Assembly: GCA_020536535.1 (NCBI GenBank)
Contig: JAHLWZ010000923.1
Location: 1 to 46,754 of the forward strand
DNA from: Pelomyxa schiedti
Taxonomy: Eukaryota > Evosea > Pelobiontida > Pelomyxidae
Length of the DNA stretch: 46,754 nucleotides
Direction: 5' to 3'
Every line of letters starts with the position of its first letter. Positions within the stretch are counted from its first letter, which is position 1. A model generated the notes under the pieces. It made no database searches. It saw only the letters and a program-made list of their open reading frames with translations, and was not told the DNA's origin. Below are positions 1-12,051 of the stretch, piece after piece. The position numbers and the translations under genes are program-made.

Positions 1-2
1 CA

Positions 3-143
3 CTTAAGCAACTGGAGGAGCTGATGCGGCAGATGGTGTGTGCAGCAAAGTCAATAGGCAACACGGAGCTGGAGCAGAAGTTCGCAGAGGGAATCACCAG
101 AATCAAGAGGGACATTGCATTCGCTGCATCACTCTACACTTGA
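3..143 (+). CDS. 3' end of an unrecognised gene (partial)
   Basis: Forty-six codons are open from base 3 to a TGA at 141-143, entering from outside the window. The fragment begins LKQLEELMRQMV and ends IAFAASLYT. It is charged and helical in character, like the C-terminal helix of a coiled-coil or helical-bundle protein. No family is recognised from so short a piece. It runs tail-to-tail with the TRIM-like gene that ends at 228, leaving 84 bases between the two stop codons. The missing 5' part would decide its identity. Confidence 0.55.
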   Translation, partial: LKQLEELMRQMVCAAKSIGNTELEQKFAEGITRIKRDIAFAASLYT

Positions 144-227
144 TGCCAAGAGATCCACTTGGAAACAACAGCCAAAAAAAAAAGAACCGTATCTGATATT
201 TTTTTTGAAAAATGGAAAAAGGAACCC

Positions 228-3200
228 TCAGGGGAGTAGCAAGGAGACGGTGACGTAGCCGTCGCCCTGGTTGGTGTTGGTGGTGTCAGTCTGATCTGTG
301 CCGGCGTTGTAGGAGCACGCCCCGTAGTCGTCGAAGGTTGTGTCGCACTGGTTCAGGGGCACGCCGTTGCCACCGGAGTAGCCTCCCCCGCCGCCTCCTT
401 CATACAAGGTGCCGCCGCCACCTCCAAAACCCCCGTGCCCCAAATTGTAGCTGGGGTTTCGTGCCTCGCCGCCCCGGCCCCCGTTTAGGAACGACTGCCC
501 CCCGGTGCAGCTGTCTCCATCCTTGCCGTTGGTGGAGAACCCGCCGCCGCCGCCGTTGCGGTCGCAGGTCTGGCCCCCAGTGTCGCCCCTGCTGCCGTGC
601 GATGTGCCCCTGCCCCCTGGCCCATGTGTCTTCCAGTTGAGATGGTTTGCGCCGTTCCCACCAGCAGCCACCAGCAATGGTTCCTTGCCGTCGCCCCCTT
701 TCCGCCTCACCACGAACGACCCGCCGCCTCCACCACCTGCCCCGCTGTACCCCTTCCGCGTGTCGTCGCAGCCCTTCTGCCCCACCAGCACCAGTATCAC
801 ATCCCCTGCGTTGAGTGTGAATGTGCCCCCACACACTGCTCCCTTGCCTGCCTTTGAGGGCCCTGGTGACTCGCCACCAGCGGCCCCGGCTGCCGTTATC
901 CTGTATCTTCCTGTGCATGGTATCCCTATTTCCTTTTTCCCCCCAAGTTAATCACACAGCACACACACCATCCCAGGCACACAACAACGCGATGGCATAA
1001 AGATATTTGAAAACGAGAGGCGACAAAAGATAAAAAGGGGCAAGGAAAAGAATGGGGGGGTGAATGGAAACCTGTATTCCTGCATTTATCCTCACCAGAC
1101 CTTCCAGTGGTGTTCCATTATATTGTGACACAGCTCCACTTCCTGGTCCATCTCTCCCTGTTGCTCCAAGTGTTGTGAATCGCGCAGTATCTCCTTTGAA
1201 AGGCCCTACTGTGGCACTGAATGGGGAACCCTTGATGTTGTGCCAGTCACTCCCCTGCCCTATCTTTCCCTGTATCAAGGTAGTGATCTTTCCAGGCTGT
1301 GAGACTCTCCATGACACGGTGTGGGCGTCATTGTCCACAGTGGCTCTGGCTCCCTCTGCTTGTGGCGGGTCAAAGCTAACACGCCACTCTATCGGATAAT
1401 GAACATTCTTTGGATCAACAGGCTTGTCCACAGAATCCCTTAACTAAAACCAAGGAGTGATCACTTGCAAACAGAGCAACGAGATTAACCTGGATTTGAT
1501 ATTTCATTTCAGTGTTACAGGTAAACCATGAAGGAAGAGCTTCAATTAAACATTTGGAAATATCTACAGAGAATGCAAACAGAGTTGCTGGGCTGTTGAG
1601 GAGCGACACCCATTTTGTATACCGGGGTGGTGCACATCCCTCCACCACAAGGGTGTGCTCACCAACGGAGTTGAGAGTAACCATCAATTGGGTCACCCCA
1701 TCACAGATAACCACAGAGGGAGGTGCTTCTTCGCTTGCTGATGCTCTTTGCAAGGATGAGCGTATTTGCATTACCTTTGGAATGACGGAAAGTGAAGGTT
1801 TACTCACTGGTTCCCCGTTGGAGAAGTGTGGCTGTTTATATTATTCCTTAAGAAAAGGAAAGGAAAGAAAAGAAAAGTAGCACATACCATTACTTGTATA
1901 GAAACAGGAGCCCCAATGTAACATAGATTAGGAATATCCACCAGCTTGGTCTTAGTTAGATCAATTGCTTGGCACTGTTAATTGTGCATACTTAGACCTG
2001 TGAAGTTACCTTTGACGTCAAGGTGCCCCACTTCATGACCACCAATGGATACACTGTGTTTGCCGGGGACTTTGGGTGTGAAAGAAATTAATGTAGATGC
2101 AATTCCACTGTTTTCATTGTACTCCCACTCAGGATTGGTGAAGGTAAATTCTCCTTATTGTGGTCAGCACTCAAAATAAGCAGGTACCGTACCATTTGAA
2201 AAGGACAGTGTGAGAGTAAAGCAGGAAAGACTTGGAACAACCAGTGCTGGTGCTATTGCAGTACCACTTGTGTCAACGATGTTTGACACTTTGACAGTGA
2301 AACTAAATGGGATGCATGCAATTGGTTCTGCTCCCTGTGCCACTTCTGTTGTAAATTTCCCTTCACTCAGTGCAACACCTGTGTGGTATCAATATGCTCT
2401 GAGATTTCACAAGTGGCCAATACCAAAGGCAAATTTCCCAAAGGCCCGAATCTCTTGCCCACATTTGGCACTTGAAAATACTCTAACAGTCGGTGAGCAG
2501 CAAGGGGCATCCACTATCTGCAATAGATGCAAGTTAACACAGACTCCTTGCGTTGTTTATTCTGCCTAACCTTCACTTTCTTGAGCATTGTGTTGAGCCA
2601 TTCCATGGTGGTGCTTGAGACAGATAAAGCAAGACCATAGTTGACACTGTGAGTGAGCATGTTACAGGCTTTCACGGCTCCTTCCAACACTTGGCTGTGC
2701 TTCTGGAGCAACTCAAGCTGTGCTTTGAGAATAACATCTTAAAATTATGAATGTTAGACCAACGGATTGATGCTTTAGGTCTCCAGACCTGAGGTTATTT
2801 CAATGTTCTTTGACTCGGATAAGAGGGTTTTTTGTCTCTGGTTAAGCAGTTCATGGAGCTCAAGGAAGATTTTTTCTATGTGTTCTCGAGCTTTTGTGAA
2901 ATTCTGCGGGGATGCAGTGAGACAGGACGAATTGAAGTTGAGGCACTCACATCAGCAAGATCTTTTCTTGTTTCAATGACGTGTTTTGCAGCATTTTGCA
3001 GCCTTGCAATCTCAGTGGAGGTGGCTTTGGTGGTACTTTCTACATCTTGCCTCATGTTGTTGAAGGCTGTCTCAAGAGAAACTGATGGATGTTGAATCCC
3101 CGTGACAGAGTCCTTGTGAGGACCATTGCACAAGCACTCTGCACAAATAGCAACACGGTCTTGTTCGCAGTAATAGTTGAGAATCTGGTTGTGCTGCACA

Positions 3201-4180
3201 CACTTAGGAAGTTTTATTGTTGACCTTAAAACAATTACAAGAAGTGAATTTTAATTGAAGGGAATGCAGACCTTTGATCTGATAATGGTACAGGTGAAAA
3301 CTTTCAAACATTAAATAATAATAGAAAGGGAAACAAGTTACTTTGTGATCAAGCCTTCTTTGATGGATCCTTGCTTGTGTTTGGGCGCATTTGGGTTTTT
3401 CACAAACCAATGCCTTGCAGAGTGAACAGCAAAACGATGCGGGTTCCTCACAGGACTCGCATGTACTCTCTTCCTCTTGTTGGCTTTTATATTTATCAAT
3501 GCACTTTTGAGCTTTTGTGTTGCTCTTGTAAAGTTAACTCAATTTCTCTGTATAGACTGGAACACACAGGCAAAGCAGTAACTCCCCTGTCAAGAGGAAC
3601 CTGTGCCTCCTCTCCACAAGTGGGGCACTTGATGAATACAACCCCTGTCACTATTTTCTCATTGTTACCATTCACATCACCCCCTTCCCCAGACATCATC
3701 ATTGTCCTCTTCCTCTGTTTAAAAAAACAAAACCAAAAGTATCAGAAACAAAAGTGTGCACAAACGATTTAAAAGCCATTAGAAAAAGAAAAAAAAACAA
3801 TAAATAACTAAACATAAAAACCACAAGTATAACCCCACCCACACAACTGACAACCCAGCCCAAATTATGGGACGCCGTTGGGAACTCACCAAAGCGAACG
3901 TAGGAGGGACCGTGGCCCCTCCATTGGCGTCGTCGCCGCTCCTGCCGCCCCTGCCGCCCCCGCCGCCGGACAAGACGCAGCGGGCCTGCAGCGCCGCCGC
4001 AGCCGCGTCGAACATCGCGAGGGCGCATGGGGCCCGGCACACGGCGTGGTCCGCGTGGGAGCACAGCGACACGGGGTCCTCGCTCACCCGCAGGCACGCG
4101 GAGCACCGGCACCCGTCCTCCGCCACCTCCCCCAGCGACTCCGCCACCGCGTTGGTGTTGCGTGTTGTGCTCCCCGCCAT
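228..4180 (-). CDS. TRIM-like protein: RING, two B-boxes, coiled coil, filamin-like repeats, glycine-rich C-terminus
   Basis: Thirteen exons join in phase: 4180-3890, 3714-3539, 3483-3342, 3202-2951, 2903-2789, 2737-2571, 2517-2424, 2378-2193, 2153-2010, 1967-1888, 1831-1490, 1443-1072, 932-228, giving about 1021 residues. Exon 1 starts at MAGSTTRN and has the RING N-half (CSAC, then CSHADHAVCRAPC); exon 2 supplies KCPTCGEE. B-box 1 (CESC...CSLC) is in exon 3 and B-box 2 (CVQHNQ...CEQD...CAEC) in exon 4. A coiled coil follows, then beta-rich filamin-type repeats. The last exon has GRYRITAAGAAGG and then a long Gly-rich domain like those of secreted or signalling Gly-rich proteins. A RING plus B-boxes normally means a ubiquitin ligase with substrate binding at the C-terminus; that role is inferred. 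The boundary of exons 2 and 3 is the one uncertain junction. Confidence 0.85.
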
Positions 4181-4365
4181 TTTTTTTTGTTGTTGTTTCG
4201 TTTGAACGCTGCGTTTTGTGTGCTGTTGGTTGGGGGACAAACCAAGTTGGGGTTTGTTTCAAACCAAGGGCAAACTGGCCTCATGAGGGGTGTAGCATCC
4301 GCGCATGTTGAATGCGGTCATTTGAGAGTGTTCACTTCTCCAAGTTGTGAATTTCAGTTGTGCGG
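4181..4365. promoter_or_regulatory. Divergent intergenic region (TRIM-like / GNAT)
   Basis: This 185-base gap separates two outward-facing start codons (4180 minus, 4366 plus), so it must hold both 5' leaders and probably both promoters. It contains a T-rich stretch next to the minus start. I see no clear TATA box or named operator. Confidence 0.45.
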
Positions 4366-5398
4366 ATGGCAGCCGTGGACGTAGTTCAGCTGGATGAGGG
4401 CGACGCCGCCACGATAGGAGCCGCGTGCCGCCTGGTGATCGACGTGTTCACGCAGTTCGAAGGGGCACACACGCCCCCGGACGGCATGTCCGAATTCGCC
4501 CGGTTCGTCAACCCTACCACCATCTCGCGCCGCCTCTCCCTCGGCCGCCAGAACCAGATCCGCCTCCTTAACCAGCACAACCAAATGCACCAGCAACAGC
4601 AACAGCAGCAGCACCAATCCCCAATCACAACCCCCGTGAATCCCGACACTACCGCCGCAACTACAACTGCAAATGCAAGTGCCAGTGCCACTGCTGCGGC
4701 AGATACGAGTATGACCCAGAAGCCAGAGGAGACGGAAGGGGGAGGGGCATTTGCGTTCGTGGCTGTGCCAAAGGGGGGAGGAGGCGGCGTGGTGGGTGTC
4801 ATAATGGTTAGGGACGTGACCCACGTGTGCCTCATGTTCGTCGACCCTGGCCACCATCGCAGGGGAGTGGCTCGCGCTCTGTGGGACCGCGCGCTGTCTC
4901 ACATCGCGTGGCTGGTGTCAATCTCCCCGGCGCCCAGTTGCATGTGTGACGTCACTTGTGTCTTTGTTTTTACCCTTTTTTTTTTCCCCGTTTCAGTCCT
5001 ATGTTTGGTGGTTGGTGAGTTTTTCTTTCTTTTTGTTTCTTTTCGTTTTGTTTTTGCGCTTGTCCGTACCATTAGTTACATTCCTCCGGCGTTTTGCGTT
5101 TTGCTAGAGAATCCTAACTTTAAACAAATGTATATGTATATTTCTGCTCTTCACGTACTGAGTGAAAGCTCCTAGAACTCCTTCTGAGACTGCCGATTCT
5201 ACTAGTCCGGCAACAGCATCAACTAGTACTCACAGTACAACGTCAACGAAGGCTGGGGGAGGGTTCACAGTGACAGTCAACTCCTCAACATACGCTGTTG
5301 GTGTGTATTCACGATTCGGTTTTGTGCCTACTGGTCCCGAGCAAACAAAAAATGGGCTCACCTTTACACCAATGTACCTCTCTATGAATTCGAACTAA
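4366..5398 (+). CDS. GNAT-family N-acetyltransferase with polyQ/low-complexity insert
   Basis: Exon 1 starts at ATG 4366 (MAAVDVVQLDEGDAATIG) and runs to about 4915. A second exon from about 5165 ends at the TAA before 5399. The core motif VCLMFVDPGHHRRGVARALW contains the acetyl-CoA binding R-R-G-V-A turn. Exon 2 gives TVNSSTYAVGVYSRFGFV and the typical end GLTFTPMYL. The family transfers acetyl from acetyl-CoA to an amine; the substrate cannot be read. About 60 residues of Q, T and A (polyQ near 4591-4613) lie between the N-terminal helix and the beta-core, and another Ser/Thr-rich stretch precedes the last strands. The donor could be near 4910 or 4942 and the acceptor near 5165-5175, so the exact junction is open. 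Confidence 0.75.
4588..4616 (+). repeat. CAG/CAA polyglutamine tract in the GNAT gene
   Basis: An imperfect CAA/CAG run encodes a row of glutamines, followed by Thr/Ala-rich codons. It sits between conserved GNAT segments and so is probably a surface loop. Confidence 0.8.
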
Positions 5399-5590
5399 CA
5401 AAAAAACCATGGAAACAAGGAAATATACTATTTTCTTTTCAATACAATGACAGAATAAGTTTAGAATGTTTACATTTTACAGTAGTGTGCTACTAGGAGT
5501 CCCCAGCGAAAATTGATAGTGGTGTTGTGGAACATTTTTCACTGCACTCTATGAGTTGAGCTGGGTTTGGAAAGGGTCTTTTGGCTTGGT
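5399..5590. other. Convergent intergenic gap
   Basis: The GNAT gene and the cyclase gene end toward each other across about 190 AT-rich bases. No conserved terminator or coding signal is visible. Confidence 0.5.
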
Positions 5591-8500
5591 CTACTTTTGG
5601 TTCAGCACTATTGAGACGAAGGTTAAAAGTATCACGGAAAGGGGTTCAAAAACGTACAGCAGAAAGCATTCCACCTCACCCTTTCCCTTTATACTTCTCG
5701 GCCCACGGGATTCAAACTTGTAGCCCTTTTTCGTTAACAGGTCCATAGTGGCTTCACTGACTTGAATGCGATCTGGAACTCCAGTGCTCTCCAGTCTGTT
5801 GGAAGTCCATTTAGTGAATTGAGAGACGCATGAAGAACTACCTTGAGGCAAAATTCACTGTGTCACCCCAAATATCTTCATGGAATTTCAGATAAAAACG
5901 AAGAAAGGGACAGAATTTACCAAAGGCCCATTTCTTTTTCCCGATTACACCGGCAACAACAGGGCCTGTGTGAATTCCCAACCGAATATGAAGATTTTTA
6001 CCCTGGGTAGTATTGTACTTTTCAAGAGTATCAAACATTGCAATAGCTAGCTCCAGTACATCTTCAGCATGAGTCCTTGATGGTTCTGGCATACCCCCCG
6101 TTACCATGTAACTAAGATTAAGTTAACAACTAGGCAATGACCACAGAACTTATATACCAATCACCAATCGTTTTTATCTTCTCAACGTGATAGTAGTCGA
6201 TGAGGGAGTCCCACGCCGAAAATAAGGAATTCAGCATACTCACAAGTTCCCAGGGTCGCATTTTCGATGCTAATGGCGTGAACCTTGGGGATCAATCGCT
6301 AAGAAAGAGGTATTAAGAAGAGACTTCACATACTCTACAATATCCGCGAATGCAACTGTGACATGCTTGTACTGCTCAGCAATGAGTTTTTCAGGATTCA
6401 TTTCTAGTTGCTCTTTAATCATTCGGGGCAGGATATTAACTAGTAGAGTGTCAGTGCGCCTCTTTTGCTCTTCAATAATTGCTTCTTGGGCTTTGAGGTT
6501 ACTAATGTCCTTCAGGAACATTGCAACTGTTACACCTAGAAACCATATTAAGAAGTGAAAAGGTAATGGTTACATTTCATACCACCGTTGTTAACAATTT
6601 CGGAAACAGAAAGTAAAATCGGAATTTCCTTTCCATCTATTAAAAGGAGTTATTTTCTTCATTTCTTTTGAGGCATTACCTGTTCGGCAAATTAACAGTT
6701 CTGTGTTGTTTATTGAAGGAAGAGATCCATGATTGTCTGCATTATCTCCCACCAGCATTTCCATTCTAGCACTAAAAGGACGCATCACCTTTTCTGGGAG
6801 GATGAGGCTTGCATGGCGACCAAGGACATCTTCCGTTGGTCTTACAAAGAGGCTTTCAGCACTAGGATTGAATGATTCAATTAACCCTCTGGTACCAATG
6901 AGTGGGTTTTTACTCAGTAATGATGTGTTACCTTTCGTTTAACACTATGACAGCATCTTTTGAGCCATCTAAAAGTAGCCTGGTTTTTTTTTCTTGTTCC
7001 TCCTGATGTGTCATGAGGATTGAATTAGTTTGGTAGTGAATTTCCAACCGCAGCTGCTTTCACATCAACTGTATTTGATGACCCAGATTCCAGGAAACGC
7101 GATATTATTTCAGTGCCCTGTATGATGTTCAGTGGCAAGGTACCAACGATGCGGAGAATTCTTTGTAGGGATTAAGAATGTATCTTTAAGGAGGGATATA
7201 CCTTCGGTGTTCAATCTTCAAGCGATGCAACAAAGAGAGGGAAACAAGGTAGGATGAAAAAGTCAACACAATACTAGTAGAACTTAATTACACCATCTTG
7301 GAATCTCAAAGAAAAAACCTCATGCCCAACACGATTTTAGTAAGCAAACTCGTAACCACTAATGCTGCAGTTGATTCCACTTATTGAAGTAAGTGGATTT
7401 TTACGGCAAAATACCATACCAACAAAGAGAGATATCAGTTCATCACACCAGGAAAATAGAGTAGAAGCCAGAGCCACAGGGATCACGTAGTATTGGTGTG
7501 AACATGTTTGGTTTCTACAGTTCAACGGTGATTATTACGTAAAACAGCAACAACATACACATGTGGAAGGTGACGAAAGGCAATCAAGTTTTCAAAAAAG
7601 AGATAAAGTAGAGATTCTAATCCGGTACAAGTAACATTGATGCCACTGAATTTTGGGCATGGCCGAGCCAAAAGAAGCTCCTGTGCTTCATCCCGTGAAT
7701 AAATTTGACTAGGATACGTTTAATCCTTTTCCTATGACTATTGTTCGTACCCAGTTGAGTATCTCATTTGATCAAACCAATATCTGTATGATTCCTCATA
7801 AAATTGATAGGTTGAATTCAACTGCATAAAATATGAACCTCAGTGAAGAAAGGAAGAGACCTACCGAATCTCTTGGCCAAGTGACATTATCTCGGACAAG
7901 CAATTCATTTGTCAGGTACAATAGTCCTTGTGCTCGCTGGATCATAGTTTGTCCAGTGTCGATTGCAATGTCTGAATGGAGACCTGAGCAACATTGAAAT
8001 GCTTATTGTTGTACCTTTTCCTTTCTGAGGAACAGTATAGAACAGAACAAAAAAGGACAAAGCAATCAAAATTCCCAGTAAAAGGGAAAAGGAAATACCC
8101 AAGGCCAGCCGCAATTTCGTGATGATTCCCATCTTAAATGGAGGATTTTTGGTAAAAAAAAATTGAAAAAAAGGGTACCTGATTTTCCCCAATATCAACC
8201 TGATTAATAGTAATATCACTATCTTCATTTGATGTGACTTTTCCAATCATATTCAAAACCGTTGTCTGAGTAAAAATGATGAGTCTGCAGAAGCACTAAA
8301 TGCAACTAACTTTTGGAAGGTCCCGAAAGAGAGATACAATTGCCTTGGGTTAAGTAAGGAAGTTATATGAATCAACACAAAAAACCTCTCTCTCTTTTTG
8401 CAACGCCCTAATAGTCACTATGAACAACAGAGAAAAGAGGCCTGTGCAAATAACCACAGAAATAGGAAGGACTAAGTGAAGTTATTGCTGTGGAGCACAA

Positions 8501-11500
8501 GAATCTTACATACAAATGGACACTCTTACAGATAGCCTGTCAAATTCACCAAGGTTGATCATTCTTTGGGCGGTTGCGAGTACAAGCCTTGTTGTAAAAG
8601 TCAGATGGATCAAAGAAGTGGAAAGTGCACATTGGTTCGGCAATAGCTTGAAGGACATTATCTAAAAGAAACCGCATCCCCAGAGACATTGACAAATCCA
8701 AAGATGGCGTTGCGTCTACACGTCAGTTAGTTTTGTGTCATTCCTTTTGAGCTTTGATACAAATATCTCCAACCAACTCTTCAGCGTAAGTCAACACCTG
8801 CAGGCTTGACTCGTATAGAGTCTCATTTCGATATGTAAACCATTGGTCTGGATCAGGGTTGGCGTCATTACTGAGATTAAATGAATTCGACAAAAAAAAA
8901 GTTGAGCCAAAGTAGTACCCAATATAACATTTGATATGCAGATTAGGGGTCTCCCAAGCCTTCCTCTCTGATGTGGATTCTGAACTGGCTGCAAGAGACT
9001 CCGCAAAATAAAGGCGAGTAGTATTCACCATCCAGGGGAGTTTTGATTTCATTTCCTCAGTACCTGGGAGGGGGATGTGGCTGGTAGATTCAATATCAAC
9101 GATACGCAGAGTAGATAATAGAGCTGTCATATTGAGAATTGCATAGTCTGTGGAAATGAGATACAGTTAAGAAGGTTGAACTTCTACTTGAATATGTGAC
9201 GGCATCTGTATAGTGCGTGAGGGTTCCGCAGGAATTCAAAACAAACGAGGCCAGTAAACACAGTGCAAGTAGGACTGCGCCAATAATGACCCCAATTGTA
9301 ATCCTCATATATGCAATTGGCCAAGATCTGTGAAAAAATGAGGGGAAAATTTAAAAAAAAAACTTGAGACCTAATTGCTTCAATTCGTTGTCTGTATTGA
9401 AGTACCGAAGTCCTCTCTGATGAATGGTGCGAAGAGCTAAAGTCAGACATGCTCGCACTGGACTTTTGGCTCATGCTGCAGACTGATCCCTTTGGAGATA
9501 ACGAACCATCAGTAGGGGCAGGTTCTTCATTGAGCTTCTCAAAGCGGAGGGGAGGCCTGTTTTAATCCTAAATGGCGTACGAAAGAATAAATGAAAGCTG
9601 ACTTGGTAGTGTGGATGTGCCGTTTGCGGCTTTCATATTCTTCAGCCATCTGCAGAAGTAGTTCTGCTTCTTCTTTGTCATCTTTGATATCCTGAAGAAA
9701 TTGTGCCAAGTTTCTGAGACACTGTGGAGATCGAGGATTATCTCGTCTGAGTAACAAGTTAATTTCACTTTCATAACCGTGATAATTCTCGTACAATAGC
9801 TTTCTATACATTGTTTCAGCTGCTGTTTCATGTTTGTGAATTGATGCCACAATAGACAGCAGTCTATCTGTATTGAGAGTTTGTTTTCTACTGAGATGCA
9901 CCCAAAACGTTGCTATTCCTTTTTTGGTAGCTCTGGGAGAATTGAGTGCCGTCCAATCTCTATCAATCCATACTTGACATTACGTCGGGCATTCTCAAGA
10001 TCGAGCAACCTCTCGTCATGGGAAACACTTTCCCCTCTTCTGCTATTTATACAGTATCGAATGTACTGGATGTCAAAGGCAGCCGAGTTGTCGTGCCGTA
10101 CACTATTTAACTTCATAAAGGAAAAGCATTAGTTTAAGTTTCAGTTTGTGGAAATACTTTCGCCATAGCCTCAGAGTAATTCATCTTCTTTTCTATGAGA
10201 AAGATTGAATTCATGATGGTCAAATAAGGATTTTCCGGAAAGTCCCTGAAACAGTAAGTACAGCCTCAGAGATAATGGGAATCCTTTACTTTAAACCCAT
10301 TTCAAAAATGTTCTCTACAAGCTTCATTTCAGTTTCTGTCGGCTCTTTTCGGCCATAGATAAATCTTGAGAGGGGTCATTGCTAAAAAATTTCCAGTTAT
10401 ACCTTGTCTGTATTTCACATTGAAAGGGATAGCGGTAATTCGCACTGGACTTCAAAAATAAAGGTCTGACTTGCAAGAAAAACATTCGCATCTACGATTA
10501 ATAAGGAAACCACGCAAAGGAGAAGGGTCTGGAACCTTTAGAAGTAATATTCCCAAAGGCTGACTCAGTACAAATAGAGCAAGGCAAATAGAAAACCAGG
10601 GGAAATCGTTGTTGGCTTCCCACGCAGGATACAATGGGATTGAAGCAAATACTAAGCCACAACAAGACATCGCCACAATATAATTAACAGTTTTGTTATA
10701 ATATCCCTTGTTAACGTCAGTCGTAAGGATAGCTTCCAGATGAAGTACCAAGAACACAACTTGCACACAGAGAAGAAATATAAAGATTACTAGTACAATT
10801 GCCGGGTGCACAGAAGAAGCCCTCCCACTCTCTTCCAAGCCACACAAATTGGAGGCAAGGAAAACGTCAGAGAAGAGCAAAATCACCTTAGAAGCCCACA
10901 CAGACATATATACACGAGAGTTTGGCATAGCCAAAACAGAGTCAGTGGGACGATAATCATTACAGCTACCAGAATATGTCAGTAAGCAGAAATTAAGGGA
11001 AACCTACAATAGAAAAATCCTTGCTGAATCCAGCAATAGAGGAATAGCCACTATGCACATAAAAACGAGCGCAGCAATTGAAGCCTCGCTCACATCGGTC
11101 AAAGAATGGAGGGTCATGTACCCAAGTGGTAAAAATAATACTGGGTAGAATACATTGGTGAACCTGAGAACACCAAATAACTTCCTCCATCCTAAAGCAA
11201 TGAGTTTGATTCCAATATCTCAGGAAGATAATAGTAAAAAAAAAAAAAAGAAACCAAAGTTTCCAGACAATGCCACTTTGGCCTGAATGATAAAACAAGT
11301 CCAAGGCACCACGAGTAGGCATCCCACAATTATGAGGCCCACCCAAGCCGCGCTCCCAGAGTACCCCGCCAAAGGGTCCCTCAAATGCCTCAGAGCCCAC
11401 GCCGTTTTGGCGGCGCCAGTGTAATCGCCATCGTACTTTCCTGTGGTTTTCGATGATGGGAACAAGTAACGGTCGTCAAACGCGAACGTGAACAGCTGCA

Positions 11501-11906
11501 CTATCTCGAGAACGGCAAGCGGCAAACGAAACCTCTCAAAGTCGCGCTTTTTCCACGAATTGTAGCTGACGAAGTAGATCAAGTCGAAAGCCCTGTTGGA
11601 AGCCCCCGTCAAGGAACTGTATCCAGTCCCACTTGATCGATTCTGTGAGTTCCCTTCTGAGGAGAAGTCCTGACCCTCCCATAAGTCCCCTTCTGGGTCC
11701 TTTTTCTGCTCCAGCTCTGCTGTGGAATGTGGCAGTGCTCCCTCATTCGCAGGGTGGAGCTGGTGCTGGCTCGAATTGTTTTCGTCTGTGCAGTCCTCAA
11801 GGAAATTGGAGGCGGCTGCGTCGGAGGCCTGTGGGGTGGTGACGAGGGATTGTGGGTCTCCGATTTTGGACCCGAGGTCGTCTTCGTCGGGCTGAACCTT
11901 GGTCAT
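5591..11906 (-). CDS. Multi-pass membrane adenylate cyclase: TmcB-like N-terminus, sensor modules, PAS, class III cyclase
   Basis: The start is ATG 11906 (MTKVQPDEDDLG). A disordered leader precedes a multi-pass TmcB-like region (about 11570-10450), then TPR-like TmcB helices (about 10130-9600). Two TM/ectodomain/TM units follow, with TM helices near 9300-9240, 8465-8390, 8130-8030 and 7290-7225; the second ectodomain has IQRAQGLLYLTNELL. PAS spans 6940-6583 (VLNERGLIESFNPSAESLF). The cyclase is built by exons 6535-6334, 6283-6158, 6111-5921, 5875-5842 and 5795-5591, all phase-consistent. Both metal aspartates are present after splicing (FADIVEF, TIGDCYMV). Lys in IKTIGD and Asp in FDIWGDTVN are the ATP-type pair, and N and R in DTVNFASR complete the site. 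It should make cAMP at a membrane in response to an extracellular or PAS-sensed cue. Whether this is one polypeptide rests on in-phase junctions such as GENQ/MGIITK at about 8200-8130. Confidence 0.85.
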
Positions 11907-12051
11907 AGTTGTAGGGATGCGCCAAAACCGAGTGTGAGTGTGTTGTTGAGGTGCTGTTGCTGAAGTTGTTGTTGTTTTGGTTTTTGCGTAAGGTTAAATG
12001 TTGTTGGCTTCTTTGTTACTGCCTGTTTTGCTTTTTCGCCCATTGTGGAGC

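Noticed and set aside
338-951. Plus-strand Pro/Arg-rich ORFs opposite the Gly-rich exon
   Set aside because: They are the antisense reading of GGN glycine codons; the minus frame continues in phase from conserved exons.
4360-4365. GTG start for the GNAT gene two codons upstream
   Set aside because: A normal ATG is present at 4366, and eukaryotic genes rarely use GTG.
3699-4384. Several long ORFs on both strands around the RING exon
   Set aside because: High GC removes stop codons in all frames here; only the frame with RING ligands and a valid donor at 3889 is supported.
6158-6283. Cyclase with an odd metal motif GDWY
   Set aside because: A GTATAT donor inside the codon joins to T-TAC-ATG, giving the canonical TIGDCYMV.
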